Position numbers and translations under genes: made by a program. 64,000 bases of DNA from DAHUYF01 sp963789275 (GTDB lineage: Bacteria; Pseudomonadota; Alphaproteobacteria; ATCC43930; CGMCC-115725): NCBI GenBank assembly GCA_963789275.1, contig CAWBKF010000011.1, forward strand, positions 186,001 to 250,000. Reading direction: 5' to 3'. The notes under the pieces were generated by a model that was not told the origin of the DNA, ran no database searches, and saw nothing but the letters and a program-made list of their open reading frames with translations. Numbering within the stretch: the stretch's first letter is position 1; the number at the start of each line of letters is the position of its first letter. Below, piece after piece: positions 18,421-26,971 of this stretch.

Positions 18421-18752
18421 GGCGCAGGCTCCTCCCTTCCCTTTCCAGGCCCTTGGCCACCCAGGGCAATCGCATATGGCGTGCCGCCGCTCGGTGAAAG
18501 GATTTACCACGAAGACACGGAGATCGCGGAGAAGCGAAGAATGGCGCGCTCCGCGCGCCCAAACACCTCTTCTCCGTGCCCTCCGTGCCTCCGTGGTGAA
18601 CTCCTGATTGCATATGCCCTACTTCCAACCCCCTGGGTCACCCTATCAGAGGATTCCGCCCAAAGGCCTGCAATCTATAGCAGATCGGAAGGTGATGGCG
18701 CCCCGGCGCCGGGCGGTTTATTCTTGGCCCGCCGCTGCAAGAAGGAGCTCTC
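18421..18752. other. Divergent ligD-ku intergenic region
   Basis: These 332 bases separate the ligD and ku start codons and must hold both promoters. About 100 of them are a dispersed inverted repeat (18502-18600, separate entry) that could fold into a long hairpin between the two genes. The remainder, especially 18600-18750, shows no clear operator. An AAGGAG site precedes the ku ATG. Confidence 0.6.
18502..18600. repeat. Dispersed inverted repeat, ACCACGAAGACACGGAG family, copy 1
   Basis: The left arm reads ACCACGAAGACACGGAG and the right arm CTCCGTGCCTCCGTGGTGAA, with internal GGAGAAG/CTTCTCC and a GCGCGCTCCGCGCGC loop hairpin. Copies of the same arms occur at 41738-41979 and 48518-48616. 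Confidence 0.8.
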
Positions 18753-19649
18753 ATGGCAGCCCCGCGCTCCAGTTGGAAAGGGTATCTGCGCGTCAGTCTC
18801 GTCTCCTGCCCCGTCCGGCTTTATCCGGCGTCCTCCAGCGCCGACAAGATCTCGTTCCACAATCTGGCGCCGGAATCGATGGCGCGCATCTCGATGGTGC
18901 CGACCGACCCCACCACCAGCAAGCCGGTGCCGCGCGACCAGCTCGTGAAGGGGTACGAGTTCGAGAAGGGGCGCTATGTCATCCTCTCGGAAGAGGAGCT
19001 CGACAAGGTCCAGGTCGAGAGCAACCGCGTCATCGACGTGGCGCAATTCGTCGACGACGACAAGGTTGATCCGCTCTATTTCGACAGCCCCTACTGGTTG
19101 GCGCCGGACGGCAAGATGGCGAACGAGACCTTTCGCGTCATCGTGGAAGCGATGAGGCGCGAGAGCAAATCCGGAATCGGCCGACTGGTGCTGTCGTCCC
19201 GCGAACGCGCGGTGCTGCTGAGCCCGCGCGGCAAGGGCATCATGATCCGCACGCTCCGCGCCTCCGAGGAGGTGCGAAAAGAGGAGGCCTATTTCGAGGA
19301 CATCGAGGAAGGGCCGCTCGACCAGTCCGCCATCGCGCTGGCGCAGCAGATCATCGCGCAGAAGAGCGGCGACTTCGATCCCAAGATGTTCGAGGACCGC
19401 TATCAGACGGCGCTCGCCGAATTGATCAAGGCCAAGATCAAGGGCGAGAAGATCATCACCGCCGAAATCACGGAGCCGGCGCCGGTCGTCGATCTCATGG
19501 CCGCACTGAAGAAGTCGCTGGAGACGATCAAGCCGCCGGCCAAGAGCAAGCCGACGCGCGAACGCGAGCCGGCCGCCGGCGCCGCCGAGCAGAAAGCGAA
19601 ACCGGCGGCGCGCGCCAAGCAGAAGGCTTCGGGCCGCCGAGCGGGTTGA
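18753..19649 (+). CDS. ku: Ku protein (NHEJ DNA-end-binding)
   Basis: The 298-residue protein is a bacterial Ku homodimer subunit, which encircles double-strand break ends and recruits LigD. Seen: the opening WKGYLRVSLVSCPVRLYPA, the core LVKGYEFEKGRYVILSEEEL, VDPLYFDSPYWLAPDG, and GIGRLVLSSRERAVLLSPRG. The C-terminal 40 residues are Lys/Ala/Pro-rich, as in Ku proteins where a basic tail aids threading and LigD contact. It is transcribed away from ligD. The stop TGA is followed after one base by the ATG of the BRCT/TPR gene, indicating one operon. Length is usual (about 270-300). Confidence 0.95.
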   Translation: MAAPRSSWKGYLRVSLVSCPVRLYPASSSADKISFHNLAPESMARISMVPTDPTTSKPVPRDQLVKGYEFEKGRYVILSEEELDKVQVESNRVIDVAQFVDDDKVDPLYFDSPYWLAPDGKMANETFRVIVEAMRRESKSGIGRLVLSSRERAVLLSPRGKGIMIRTLRASEEVRKEEAYFEDIEEGPLDQSAIALAQQIIAQKSGDFDPKMFEDRYQTALAELIKAKIKGEKIITAEITEPAPVVDLMAALKKSLETIKPPAKSKPTREREPAAGAAEQKAKPAARAKQKASGRRAG

Positions 19650-19650
19650 G

Positions 19651-20745
19651 ATGGGCACCGAGCGCTTCGAGGGTCGCAGCTTCTTCATCGCCGGTCGCTT
19701 CGAGCGACTGCCGAAGAGCCGCGTCGAGCGCGAACTCGCTGCCTCCGGCGGCAAGCTGCATCGGCGGCTCACGCAGCGGACCGACTTCGCCGTGGTCACC
19801 CACGAAGCGGCGGGGCGCATCGACGCCCCGGCGATCAAGGCGCTGCTCCAGCGCGACCCCGGGCGTACGATCAGCGAAGACCGGTTCTTGCGCGGGCTTG
19901 GCCTGGCGCCGGAACTGCACGGCAAGGACATCGATGCGGATCGCTTCCGGGGGCTCGCGGGCCTTGCCGCCGAGGACATCCGTCTGCTTGCGCTTTTCGA
20001 CGTCCTGGCGCCGGTGGAGGGACGGTTCGGCTTCGGCGATCTCAAGATCGCGCAGCATGTGGCGAAGCTGCGCCACCGCGGCGTCGCGATCGAGGACGTG
20101 CTGACCGCCGCGACCGCGCTGCGGCGGCGACGGCGGGGTTCCGATCCGCAAGAGGTCATCCGGCTGGATATCGGTCCCGGCGGCGATCTGATGATGCGGA
20201 TCGGCGAAGCGCTCGCCGACCTCGACGGGCAGATGCGCTTTGCCTGGGTGCAGGCGCCGCCCGACCCGGATGCCCTCTTCGAGGCGGCCGAGCACGCCGC
20301 TGCTTCGGGTGAGCTGGCGGTGGCGGAACGTCTCTATTATGCCTGCCTCAGCGCCAGCCCGCGCGACCCCGTCGTGCGCTTCAATCTCGGCAACACCGTG
20401 CGCGACCTCGGCCGCCCGGCGGAAGCGAAGGCGCATTACCTGGCGGCGATCGATGCCGAGCCGGCCTTCGCCGAGGCGCATTTCAATCTCGGCCACCTCG
20501 CGATGAACGCCGGCCAGAACGCGGATGCGGTCGCGCATTTCGAGCGCGCCATCCTGGCCGACGCCGAGTTTCCCGACCCGCTCTACAATCTCGCCGCGCT
20601 CTACATCCAGAGCGGGCGCCTCGCCGACGCCACGCCGCTGCTCGAGCGCTATGTCAGGCTCGATCCTAGCTCGAGCTGGGGCACTGAGGCGCGCAAGCTG
20701 CTGCTCGCCTGCAAGGTGGTGCTGGCGCCGAAGCGTAGTGCTTGA
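19651..20745 (+). CDS. BRCT / MerR-like / TPR fusion protein coupled to ku
   Basis: A 364-residue protein with an unusual domain order. Residues 1 to about 80 read as a BRCT domain (GRSFFIAGRFERLPKSRVER, then SGGKLHRRLTQRTDFAVV, the form found in ligase and replication-factor BRCTs). Residues about 108-160 resemble a MerR-type helix-turn-helix (GRFGFGDLKIAQHVAKLRHR). Residues about 205-345 hold about four TPR repeats (NLGNTVRDLGRPAEAKAHYL, FNLGHLAMNAGQNADAVAHF). Its ATG lies one base after the ku stop, so it is coupled to Ku production. BRCT and TPR are both protein-interaction modules, so I infer a repair scaffold or regulator acting with Ku/LigD. No signal peptide. The domain calls are by eye. 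Confidence 0.78.
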   Translation: MGTERFEGRSFFIAGRFERLPKSRVERELAASGGKLHRRLTQRTDFAVVTHEAAGRIDAPAIKALLQRDPGRTISEDRFLRGLGLAPELHGKDIDADRFRGLAGLAAEDIRLLALFDVLAPVEGRFGFGDLKIAQHVAKLRHRGVAIEDVLTAATALRRRRRGSDPQEVIRLDIGPGGDLMMRIGEALADLDGQMRFAWVQAPPDPDALFEAAEHAAASGELAVAERLYYACLSASPRDPVVRFNLGNTVRDLGRPAEAKAHYLAAIDAEPAFAEAHFNLGHLAMNAGQNADAVAHFERAILADAEFPDPLYNLAALYIQSGRLADATPLLERYVRLDPSSSWGTEARKLLLACKVVLAPKRSA

Positions 20746-20750
20746 AACTC

Positions 20751-21869
20751 CTACGGCAGGGTGAAGACGGCACACGGCGCGGCGATCCCGCGCAAGGGGT
20801 GCTCGCCCAGCGGGACCAGCGGCGTTGTCGCCGCCGCCGCAACCGCGCCGCTGACCAGCACGCTGCGGCCGAGCGGGCGGCACAGGCCTTCGAGCCGGCT
20901 GACCAGGTTGACGGCCGGGCCGATCGCGGTGAAATCCAACCGATCGGCAGTGCCGACATTGCCCCACAACATCTCGCCGAGATGGAGCGCCAGGCCGAAC
21001 TGCAGCGACGGCAGGCCTTGCCGGCCGACGTGCCTGGTCGAGATGGGCCATGCCGGCCTGCGCCGCGGCGACGGCGCTGAGCGCGGCGTCGCAGGCGATT
21101 GAAGCGGGCCGGTCGCCGAGCGGGAAGATCGCCAGCACGCCGTCGCCGATGAATTTCAGCACCTCGCCGCCGAAGGCGTGAACGGCGCCGGCGATGCGGT
21201 CGAACCAGGCGTCCAGCGCCGCCACCACCGCCTCCGGCGCGAGCGATTCCGACAACTCGGTGAAGCCGCGCAAATCGCCAAACAGCAGGACCGCGCGGAT
21301 GGTCTCGCCGGTCTCGCGCCGCGACCGCCCGGCCAGCACCTGGGCGGCGCTGCGGCGGCCGAGATAGGCCTCGAGCAAGCCCGCCAGCGTCGCCCGCACG
21401 CTGAGGCCGGCAAGCGGCGCGGCGGCAAACCGCGCCGCCTGATGCAACATCAGGGATTCAGGCCTCGGCGAGCGCCCGGGAGACCGCCCAGGCCAGCACC
21501 GGGGCCCCCGACTCCGCGCTCTCTGCGGCCGGGCCGGCCACATCCTCCTGCACCAGCCCGGTGCCGAGCCCGGCGAGCCAGTCACGGCCGACCTTGCCCT
21601 GTTCCGCGCCGCCGCCCGGCGCGGCCAGGCCCAAGGCCCCGAAGCCCAGCGCCTCGATCACCGCCCCGGTTTCCGCCCGCCACAACCAGGTACGGCGGAC
21701 AATGATCGGGTGAGCCGGCGTCAAGCGTCAGAGCCCCGCCGGCAAGCGGCAGGCCATCGGCGATCAGCTTTGCGCCGAGCGCCGCCAGGAAGTGGTCGGC
21801 GTCCCGCACGGCGCCGGCCTCGTCGACCAGCCAGGCGAGGGTGGAGGGCAGCGGCATGGACGGGATCAT
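20751..21869 (-). pseudogene. Class III adenylate/guanylate cyclase family protein, with three frameshifts
   Basis: The C-terminal half is a class III cyclase catalytic domain: VLLFGDLRGFTELSE with the first metal Asp, then FIGDGVLAIFP with the second, then NVGTADRLDFTAIGPAVNL and the terminal LRGI..VFTLP. The N-terminal 130 residues (TLAWLVDEAGAVRDADHF, PAHPIIVRRTWLWRAETGAV) match the start of soluble adenylate cyclases of rhizobia-like bacteria, which lack membrane segments. The reading frame changes near 21725, 21470 and 21035, each by +1, so no intact protein is predicted as assembled. The gene is convergent to the BRCT/TPR gene with 5 bases between the stops. Confidence 0.75.
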
Positions 21870-21924
21870 AGCGAGGCATCCCGCCGACCGGATTCATCTT
21901 GTCCGCGCCGGCCCGCCCTCATCA

Positions 21925-22368
21925 TCAGGCAGTGCGGTGAGGATCGCGTCCGGGATCGCCGCCGGCGGCGGCCACGGCCAGCCGCGCGAGGTAATGCGCC
22001 CAGCCCCGCTCGTGGGTGGCACAAACCTCCGCGTCGGGCAGACCGCTATGGGTCATGCGCAGCAGCGTCCCGCCCTCCCGCTCGATCAGGTCGATCTCGA
22101 TCAGGCCCGACCCCGGCGGCATCTTGTCGTCACCTCTCCAGCCGAAGCTGTAGGCGAGGCGGTGGACCGGGATTACCTCGGTGAAGCGGCCTTGAGCGGT
22201 GTCCTTGCCCGTGACATTGACAAGGTAGAGACCATCGACCTGCGGCTCCACCTTCGCCTCCGTGCCCATCCAGCGCAGGATCTTTTCGGGATCGGTGAGG
22301 AAGGCGAAGACGGTGGCTTGCGGCGCCGCGATCTGGACCTCGCGCCGGACGATGAACGGTTCAGCCAT
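21925..22368 (-). CDS. SRPBCC family protein (AHSA1/START-like)
   Basis: A 147-residue START/Bet v1-fold domain of the AHSA1 kind, with a hydrophobic ligand cavity. Seen: IAAPQATVFAFLTDPEKILR, RWMGTEAKVEPQ, the GLYLVNVTG strand, EVIPVHRLAYSFGW and LLRMTHSGLPD. It is a close paralogue of the protein at 25197-25653. Such genes are commonly paired with ArsR regulators or DUF899 proteins. Here DUF899 genes lie 1-3 kb upstream on the same strand. The ligand is unknown. Confidence 0.88.
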   Translation of the reverse strand: MAEPFIVRREVQIAAPQATVFAFLTDPEKILRWMGTEAKVEPQVDGLYLVNVTGKDTAQGRFTEVIPVHRLAYSFGWRGDDKMPPGSGLIEIDLIEREGGTLLRMTHSGLPDAEVCATHERGWAHYLARLAVAAAGGDPGRDPHRTA

Positions 22369-22544
22369 GGGGAAACCTCCATCGGCAACAGCGCAGCACG
22401 AAGCCTCCGCTTCGACCGACTGTCCGAGACGAGCCCGACGAGGCCTATTTCACGCGAAATCTTATCCCCAGGCAAGGCGCGGCTGTCTGCTTGAGGTTCT
22501 TGCGGCGACTCACACCGCCGCGGCGACACAGCAATACCCCCGAT

Positions 22545-22625
22545 CGTCATGCCCGGGCGGCCGAGGGTATTGCCGCGCTCGGGATGAGGCTATTTTCTTT
22601 ATGCCATCAATAGCTTTCCTCACGC
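22545..22625. repeat. Partial copy of the 44644-44762 inverted repeat
   Basis: On the minus strand, AAGCTATTGATGGCATAAAG and the AAAATAGCCTCAT that follows match the loop and inner arms of the large inverted repeat at 44690-44730, with small changes. A further CCGAGGGTATTGCCGCGCTCGG hairpin-like stretch (first 20 bases CCGAGGGTATTGCCGCGCTC) lies beside it. It fills the gap between the SRPBCC start and the DUF2182 stop, together with nothing else recognisable. Confidence 0.5.
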
Positions 22626-22633
22626 GGGATGCA

Positions 22634-23430
22634 TCATCCGAGCCCGGCGGCGCGCGCGATCAGGAGCAGCCCCGCTCCGACGACGACGGCCCCGATCGCT
22701 CTGCGCGACGCGCTCACCGGCCGGTGCGAGGCGTTCGGCGGTGATGGCGGCCGTCACGACAGCCATTACGCGCAGGTCCATGACCCCGATGACGAGAAGG
22801 ATCGCCGTCAGGCCGGCACAGCAGGTGCTGCAGTGGAGGCCGAGGCGCAGGCCATGGCGCCAGGCGGTGCCGGCGTCCGCCGGCAAGGTGCGGCCGCGCC
22901 CCGGAGCCTCGCGGCAGCAGGCAAGGTGACGCGCCTTCCACGCGGTGAACTGCAGCGCGCCGGCGATCAGCACGATGCCGCCGACCGCGAGCGGAACGGT
23001 GCGCGCCAGCGCCGGCTGCTGCATCCCGGCCGCCGCCAGCGCGACGCCCAACGGAAAGGCGGCCACTCCGAACAGGGTCCACACGACGAAGTATCCCACA
23101 CCCACCAGCAGGGTCAGCCGACCCAGAGCGCGTCGCGCCTGCCCTGCCTACAGCCTGGCGGTAGCGCCACAGCATCGGGACCAGGGATGGCAGCATCATC
23201 GCCACCATCATCACGGCCCACATGCCGAGAAACGCCGCCGCGGCGCCCGGCCAGGTCTCTCCGCACATCGGCATCCACGCCATCGACATCGTCCAGCCGC
23301 CGGGCATCGGCATCTCGCCCATCGCCGACATGGAGGCGCACCAGACGATCGTCACCGCCGCGCTGGCGGCAAAAAGCAGCGCCGAGACGCCGAAGAAGGC
23401 TCGCTGGGAAACTCGAGCTGATGCGGCCAT
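22634..23430 (-). pseudogene. DUF2182 integral membrane protein, with two frameshifts
   Basis: The joined frames give a DUF2182 (predicted metal-binding membrane) protein of about 264 residues. Seen: an N-terminal helix (FFGVSALLFAASAAVTIVW), a MPMPGGWTMSMAWMPM segment, AFLGMWAVMMVAMMLPSLVP, and the family motif HCSTCCAGLTAILLVIGVMD with its cysteines, followed by helices to ARAAGLG. One extra base near 23115 separates YRQAVGRAGATRSG from RLTLLVGVGYFVVW, and another near 22711 shifts the last 22 residues. The family often accompanies DUF1326 or DUF899 proteins. Its function is unknown; the Met/Cys-rich membrane parts suggest copper or another soft metal. Confidence 0.8.
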
Positions 23431-23461
23431 GGCCTGCCCCTTCCAGCTTCACAGAAGAGTT

Positions 23462-24181
23462 TCAGCCCGTGCCGAGATCGTCGCAATGCCCGGCCTTCAG
23501 GCGAGACCACTGGGCGGTGGGACGTCCATCGATACGGGTCACTTGCTCGCCTTTGAACCGTTGCGGCCAGCCGGTCGGCGAGTCCTCCCACGTCTCCTGC
23601 CGCCCGTAGACGGTCAAGTCGAGCAACCGATAGCTGTTATCCATCGCCTCGACGCCGCGCCGCGTCGTCCAGTACGTCTCGAAGACATTGGATCCTTGTC
23701 GCAGGTAGCAGACGATGTGCATCATGCCGACCCGGCGTCCAACCAAGAGGGTATCGAGCGAGTCCTGGGCCGAGTACCAAGGCATCTCCCAGCCCATGAA
23801 ATCGCGGTACCGGGCGCCCTCTGCGTACGGGCCTTGGCAAAACGTGGCGTAGGTGACGTCGCGAGACTGAATATAGGAGAGCTCGCGGACCTGCGACGTA
23901 ACCCAGGTGCACCCCTCGCACTGCTCCGGCGCAGGATGGCCTTTGTGCCACATGAAGTAGTAGGCGATGAGCATCCGGCGGCCCTCAAAGACATCCAACA
24001 GCGTCACCGCGCCACGCTCGCCGACAAGCCGCGTCGTGCCATCCACCTCGACCATGGGCAGCCGGCGGCGGGCGGATGCTATCGCGTCGCCTTCGCGGGT
24101 GTGAGCTTTCTCGCGAACCCGCAGCGCGTCCAGCTCGGCCTGGAACGTGCCGCGATCGACCACCGTAGGTATTCCAGTCAT
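23462..24181 (-). CDS. DUF899 family thioredoxin-like protein (first of two)
   Basis: A 239-residue member of the DUF899 family, proteins with a thioredoxin/AhpC-like fold and unknown function. Seen: TLLDVFEGRRMLIAYYFMWH, the PEQCEGCTWVTSQV segment with a C-x-x-C pair at the position of a redox motif, YATFCQGPYAEGARYRDFMG, and a C-terminal domain ending with sequences about YWTTRRGVEAMDNSYRLLDL. ATG 24181 follows GAAGGGAGGGAG. It lies 25 bases after a second DUF899 gene and 31 bases before DUF2182 on the same strand, so the three probably form one operon. Confidence 0.85.
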   Translation of the reverse strand: MTGIPTVVDRGTFQAELDALRVREKAHTREGDAIASARRRLPMVEVDGTTRLVGERGAVTLLDVFEGRRMLIAYYFMWHKGHPAPEQCEGCTWVTSQVRELSYIQSRDVTYATFCQGPYAEGARYRDFMGWEMPWYSAQDSLDTLLVGRRVGMMHIVCYLRQGSNVFETYWTTRRGVEAMDNSYRLLDLTVYGRQETWEDSPTGWPQRFKGEQVTRIDGRPTAQWSRLKAGHCDDLGTG

Positions 24182-24206
24182 CGCTCCCTCCCTTCGGCTC
24201 GAATTT

Positions 24207-24974
24207 TCAGCGACTGCCGTACTCGTCGTGGCGGCGCCACCAGATGCCCTTCTCGTTGCGCCCCTTGGGGGCGCGGTCGAGCCACTGGTACATGCCCCAG
24301 AGGCCGTCCAACCCGCGCGCATAGGTCGAATAGGTGTGGTAGACCGCGCCGTCGCTCAGCACGAACGCGCTCATGCCCGGCCGGTCGCGCGAGTAGGTAG
24401 GCGCGTCGGTGCCGCATGTGGCCGCGAATTGGGCGACAGGCGCAGGGACCGGTGCCGCGTCCATCGCGTGGCCGCCGCGCCGGTAGTTGTATTCGATGCC
24501 TCCCGCGCGCTGTTGCTCCTCGGTAAACGAGACGTTGAAGTCGAAGTTGAAGTCGCCGCCGAGCGAAGACGCCCAGGGAAACGACCACCCCATCCGCCGC
24601 TTGTAGGCCTGCAGCTTCGCGAGCGGCGCCCGCGACACCGCCGAGAGCATGACATCGTGGTTCGCCAGGTGGACGGCGAAGCCGTCGAACCCGTCCGCGA
24701 TCGACGAGCAGGAGGGACACCCCGCCGTGTAGTCGGGCCCGAACATGAAGTGGTAGACGAGGAGCTGCGAGCGCCCTCCGAAGAGGTCCGCCAGCGAGGC
24801 GCGCCCGTCATCGGTCTCGAACCGGTACTGCTTGTCGACCCGGACCCAGGGCAGCTCCTGGCGCTGCTGCGCCAGCTCGTCGCTGCGCCGCGTCAGCTCC
24901 TTCTCCGCCTCGAGCAGCTCGAGCCGGGCAGCAAGCCACTCTTCGCGCGTTCCGGTCTTGTGGTCGATCATCAT
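24207..24974 (-). CDS. DUF899 family thioredoxin-like protein (second of two)
   Basis: A 255-residue DUF899 protein with the fuller family pattern: N-terminal helix TREEWLAARLELLEAEKELT, WVRVDKQYRFETDDGRASLA, LLVYHFMFGPDYTAGCPSCS with a C-x-x-C, GWSFPWASSLGGDFNFDFNV, and the C-terminal YHTYSTYARGLDGLWGMYQW and WWRRHDEYG. The two adjacent family members are quite different in sequence, so this is not a recent tandem duplication. The start at 24974 follows GGAGAG; a second ATG is adjacent. Candidate role: cytosolic thiol chemistry, inferred from the fold. Confidence 0.9.
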   Translation of the reverse strand: MMIDHKTGTREEWLAARLELLEAEKELTRRSDELAQQRQELPWVRVDKQYRFETDDGRASLADLFGGRSQLLVYHFMFGPDYTAGCPSCSSIADGFDGFAVHLANHDVMLSAVSRAPLAKLQAYKRRMGWSFPWASSLGGDFNFDFNVSFTEEQQRAGGIEYNYRRGGHAMDAAPVPAPVAQFAATCGTDAPTYSRDRPGMSAFVLSDGAVYHTYSTYARGLDGLWGMYQWLDRAPKGRNEKGIWWRRHDEYGSR

Positions 24975-25053
24975 TGCTCTCCTTTGGTCGTGCGGTTTCA
25001 GTCCCAGCTGCCGAGCCGGCATATCCGGTTTGCCCTTCTGGCGGTGTTGGTCG

Positions 25054-25120
25054 TGAGATAGACTTAACGCCGAAAATTGAACGATGAGAGTTACAAGTGT
25101 GGCGGGATTCCGATGGCCTC
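25054..25120. repeat. Direct repeat, copy 1 (upstream region of the winged-helix regulator)
   Basis: This stretch begins TGAGATAGACTTAAC and ends with the shared core ACAAGTGTGGCGGGATTCCG followed by ATGG. It repeats at 25681-25749, where the final ATG is the regulator's start. Here no long open frame follows, although weak similarity to the regulator's first codons can be traced, so copy 1 looks like a decayed duplicate of the promoter and gene start. Confidence 0.6.
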
Positions 25121-25196
25121 GCCGACCCCGCCGCAGGACGGCACTGCGCCGCCGGCCTCTTTCCTCACCTGCGGCGACATCGAGGACGGAAGGCGT

Positions 25197-25653
25197 TCAG
25201 TCTCCGCCGGTGCGGCCGTGCCAGGGATCCGGGCCCGGGTCGCGCCCGGCGGCAAGCTCGGCCAGCCGGCCGAGGTAATGCTCCCAGCCTTCCGCATGGC
25301 CGGCGCATTGCTCGGCATTGGGCAGGCCGGTGTGGGTGAGGCGCAGCAGCGTTCCGTCCGGCTGCTTCCATCAGGTCGATCTCGATGAGGCTCGACCCCG
25401 GCGGCACCTCCTCGCTGCCGTCCCAGCCGAAGCTGTAGGCCAGGCGGTGCACCGGCACCACCTCGCGGAAGGCGCCGCGGGCGAAGCGAGCCCCGGTGAC
25501 ATTGACGAGATAGAGCCCGCCGGGCTGCGGCTCGAGCTCCGCCTCCGTTCCCATCCAGCGCAGGATCTTCTCCGGATCGGTCAGGAGGGCGAATACCGCG
25601 GCGGGCGGCGCCGCGATGTGCGTCTCGCGGCGAACGACGAGGGCCTCTTGCAT
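25197..25653 (-). pseudogene. SRPBCC family protein, paralogue, frameshifted
   Basis: A second AHSA1/START-like protein of about 151 residues, close to the one at 21925-22368: IAAPPAAVFALLTDPEKILR, RWMGTEAELEPQPGG, VVPVHRLAYSFGW, PPGSSLIEIDLMEA. One extra base near 25365 (GCCGGACGG for GCCGACGG) shifts the frame. The other frame continues DGTLLRLTHTGLPNAEQCAG, then GWEHYLGRLAELAAGRDPG to a TGA at 25197. It lies between the direct-repeat copies and in the same orientation as the DUF899 genes. Confidence 0.8.
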
Positions 25654-25680
25654 CGGTCTCCTCCATGGCTGCGACAGTCA

Positions 25681-25749
25681 TGAGATAGACCTAGCACCGG
25701 GGTAGCGAATGGCGAGAGTGACAAGTGTGGCGGGATTCCGATGGATTCG
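25681..25749. repeat. Direct repeat, copy 2, carrying the regulator's start codon
   Basis: Begins TGAGATAGACCTAGC and shares ACAAGTGTGGCGGGATTCCG with 25054-25120. It occupies the 87-base divergent gap between the SRPBCC gene and the winged-helix regulator, so it probably contains the promoters of both. Confidence 0.6.
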
Positions 25750-26962
25750 ATGATCACCGCCGCGGGGCGTGCCCTCGCGGCGGGCGATCCCCTCGGCGCC
25801 TTGAAGCGGGTCGCATTACGCGACGACGCGCCGGCGCTGGCGCTGCGAGGCATCGCGATGGCGCAGCTCGGCGACCTCGTCCGGGCGAAGGCGCTGCTTG
25901 CGCCGTGCCGCGCGTGCCTTCGGTCCGAAGGAGGCCCTGGCCCGCGCGCGGTGCGTCGTCGCCGAGGCCGAGATCGCGCTCGTCTCGCGCGACCTGAACT
26001 GGCCGGCGAAGGCGCTCGACGCGGCGCGGGCAACGCTCGAACAGCATGGCGACCGCGTGAACGCCGCGCATGCGCGGTATCTCGAGGTCCGGCGCCTGCT
26101 CCTGATCGGGCGCCTCGACGAGGCCGAGCGCAGGCTCGCCGAGCTCGACCCCGCGCCCTTCCCGCCCGCATCGAGGGCCGCCCACGAGCTGGTGGTCGCG
26201 GGGATCGCGATGCGGCGCCTGCGGACGAAGACGGCGCGCGAAGCGCTCGCTCGGGCCGAACGTGCCGCGCGCCACGCCCGTATCCCGGCGCTGATGGCGG
26301 AGGTCGACAGCGCAGCGCTCGCCCTTAACACGCCCGCGGCGCGCCTGATCGCGCGCGGCGAGGAGCGGCTCCTCCGGCTCGACGAGGTCGAAGCGCTGCT
26401 GGCGTCGCAGGCGCTCGTCGTGGATGCGTGCCGTCACGTCGTGCGTGACCCCGGCACGGTGGTCTCGCTCGCGACGCGCCCGGTGTTGTTCGCGCTGGCA
26501 CGCGCACTGGGCGAGGCGTGGCCGGGAGACGTGGCGAGGGGCACGCTGCTGGCGCGGGCCTTCGGAGCAAAGCACGCCGATCAGTCGCACCGCGCGCGGT
26601 TGCGGGTCGAGATCGGGCGGCTGCGCGCGGTGCTGCGCAATCTCGCCGAGGTGACCGCGACAAAGCGGGGGTTCGCGCTGGCGCCGCGCCGGGCCGGCGA
26701 GGTCGTCGTGCTGGCGCGGCCGGTCGAAGAGGAGCATGCGGCGGTGCTCGCGTTCCTCGCTGACGGTGAGTCGTGGTCGAGCTCGGCGCTCGCGCTGGCG
26801 CTTGGAGCGAGCCAGCGCACGGTGCAGCGGGCACTCGACGGGCTGGCGGCTGCGGGCAAGGCACAGTCCTTCGGTCGCGGGCGAGCGCGCCGCTGGATGA
26901 CGCCGCCCGTGCCGGGATTCACGACGACCTTGTTACTCCCCGCTCCCCTGCCGAGCGACTAG
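25741..26962 (+). pseudogene. Winged-helix transcriptional regulator with helical N-terminal domain, frameshifted
   Basis: Joined frames give about 406 residues. The N-terminal 200 residues are Ala/Leu/Arg-rich antiparallel helices of TPR-like character (ARATLEQHGDRVNAAHARYL, RLLLIGRLDEAERRLAELD). Residues about 245-320 resemble an OmpR-type winged helix (QSHRARLRVEIGRLRAVLRN, ATKRGFAL), and the last 60 residues form a second helix-turn-helix (SSSALALALGASQRTVQRAL). One extra base near 25897 shifts the frame at AKALL; the second frame continues RRAARAFGPKEALAR. The beta-propeller gene follows after 9 bases. Similar regulators stand beside DUF899/SRPBCC genes, so it probably controls this neighbourhood. 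Confidence 0.7.
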
Positions 26963-26971
26963 GATGAACGC

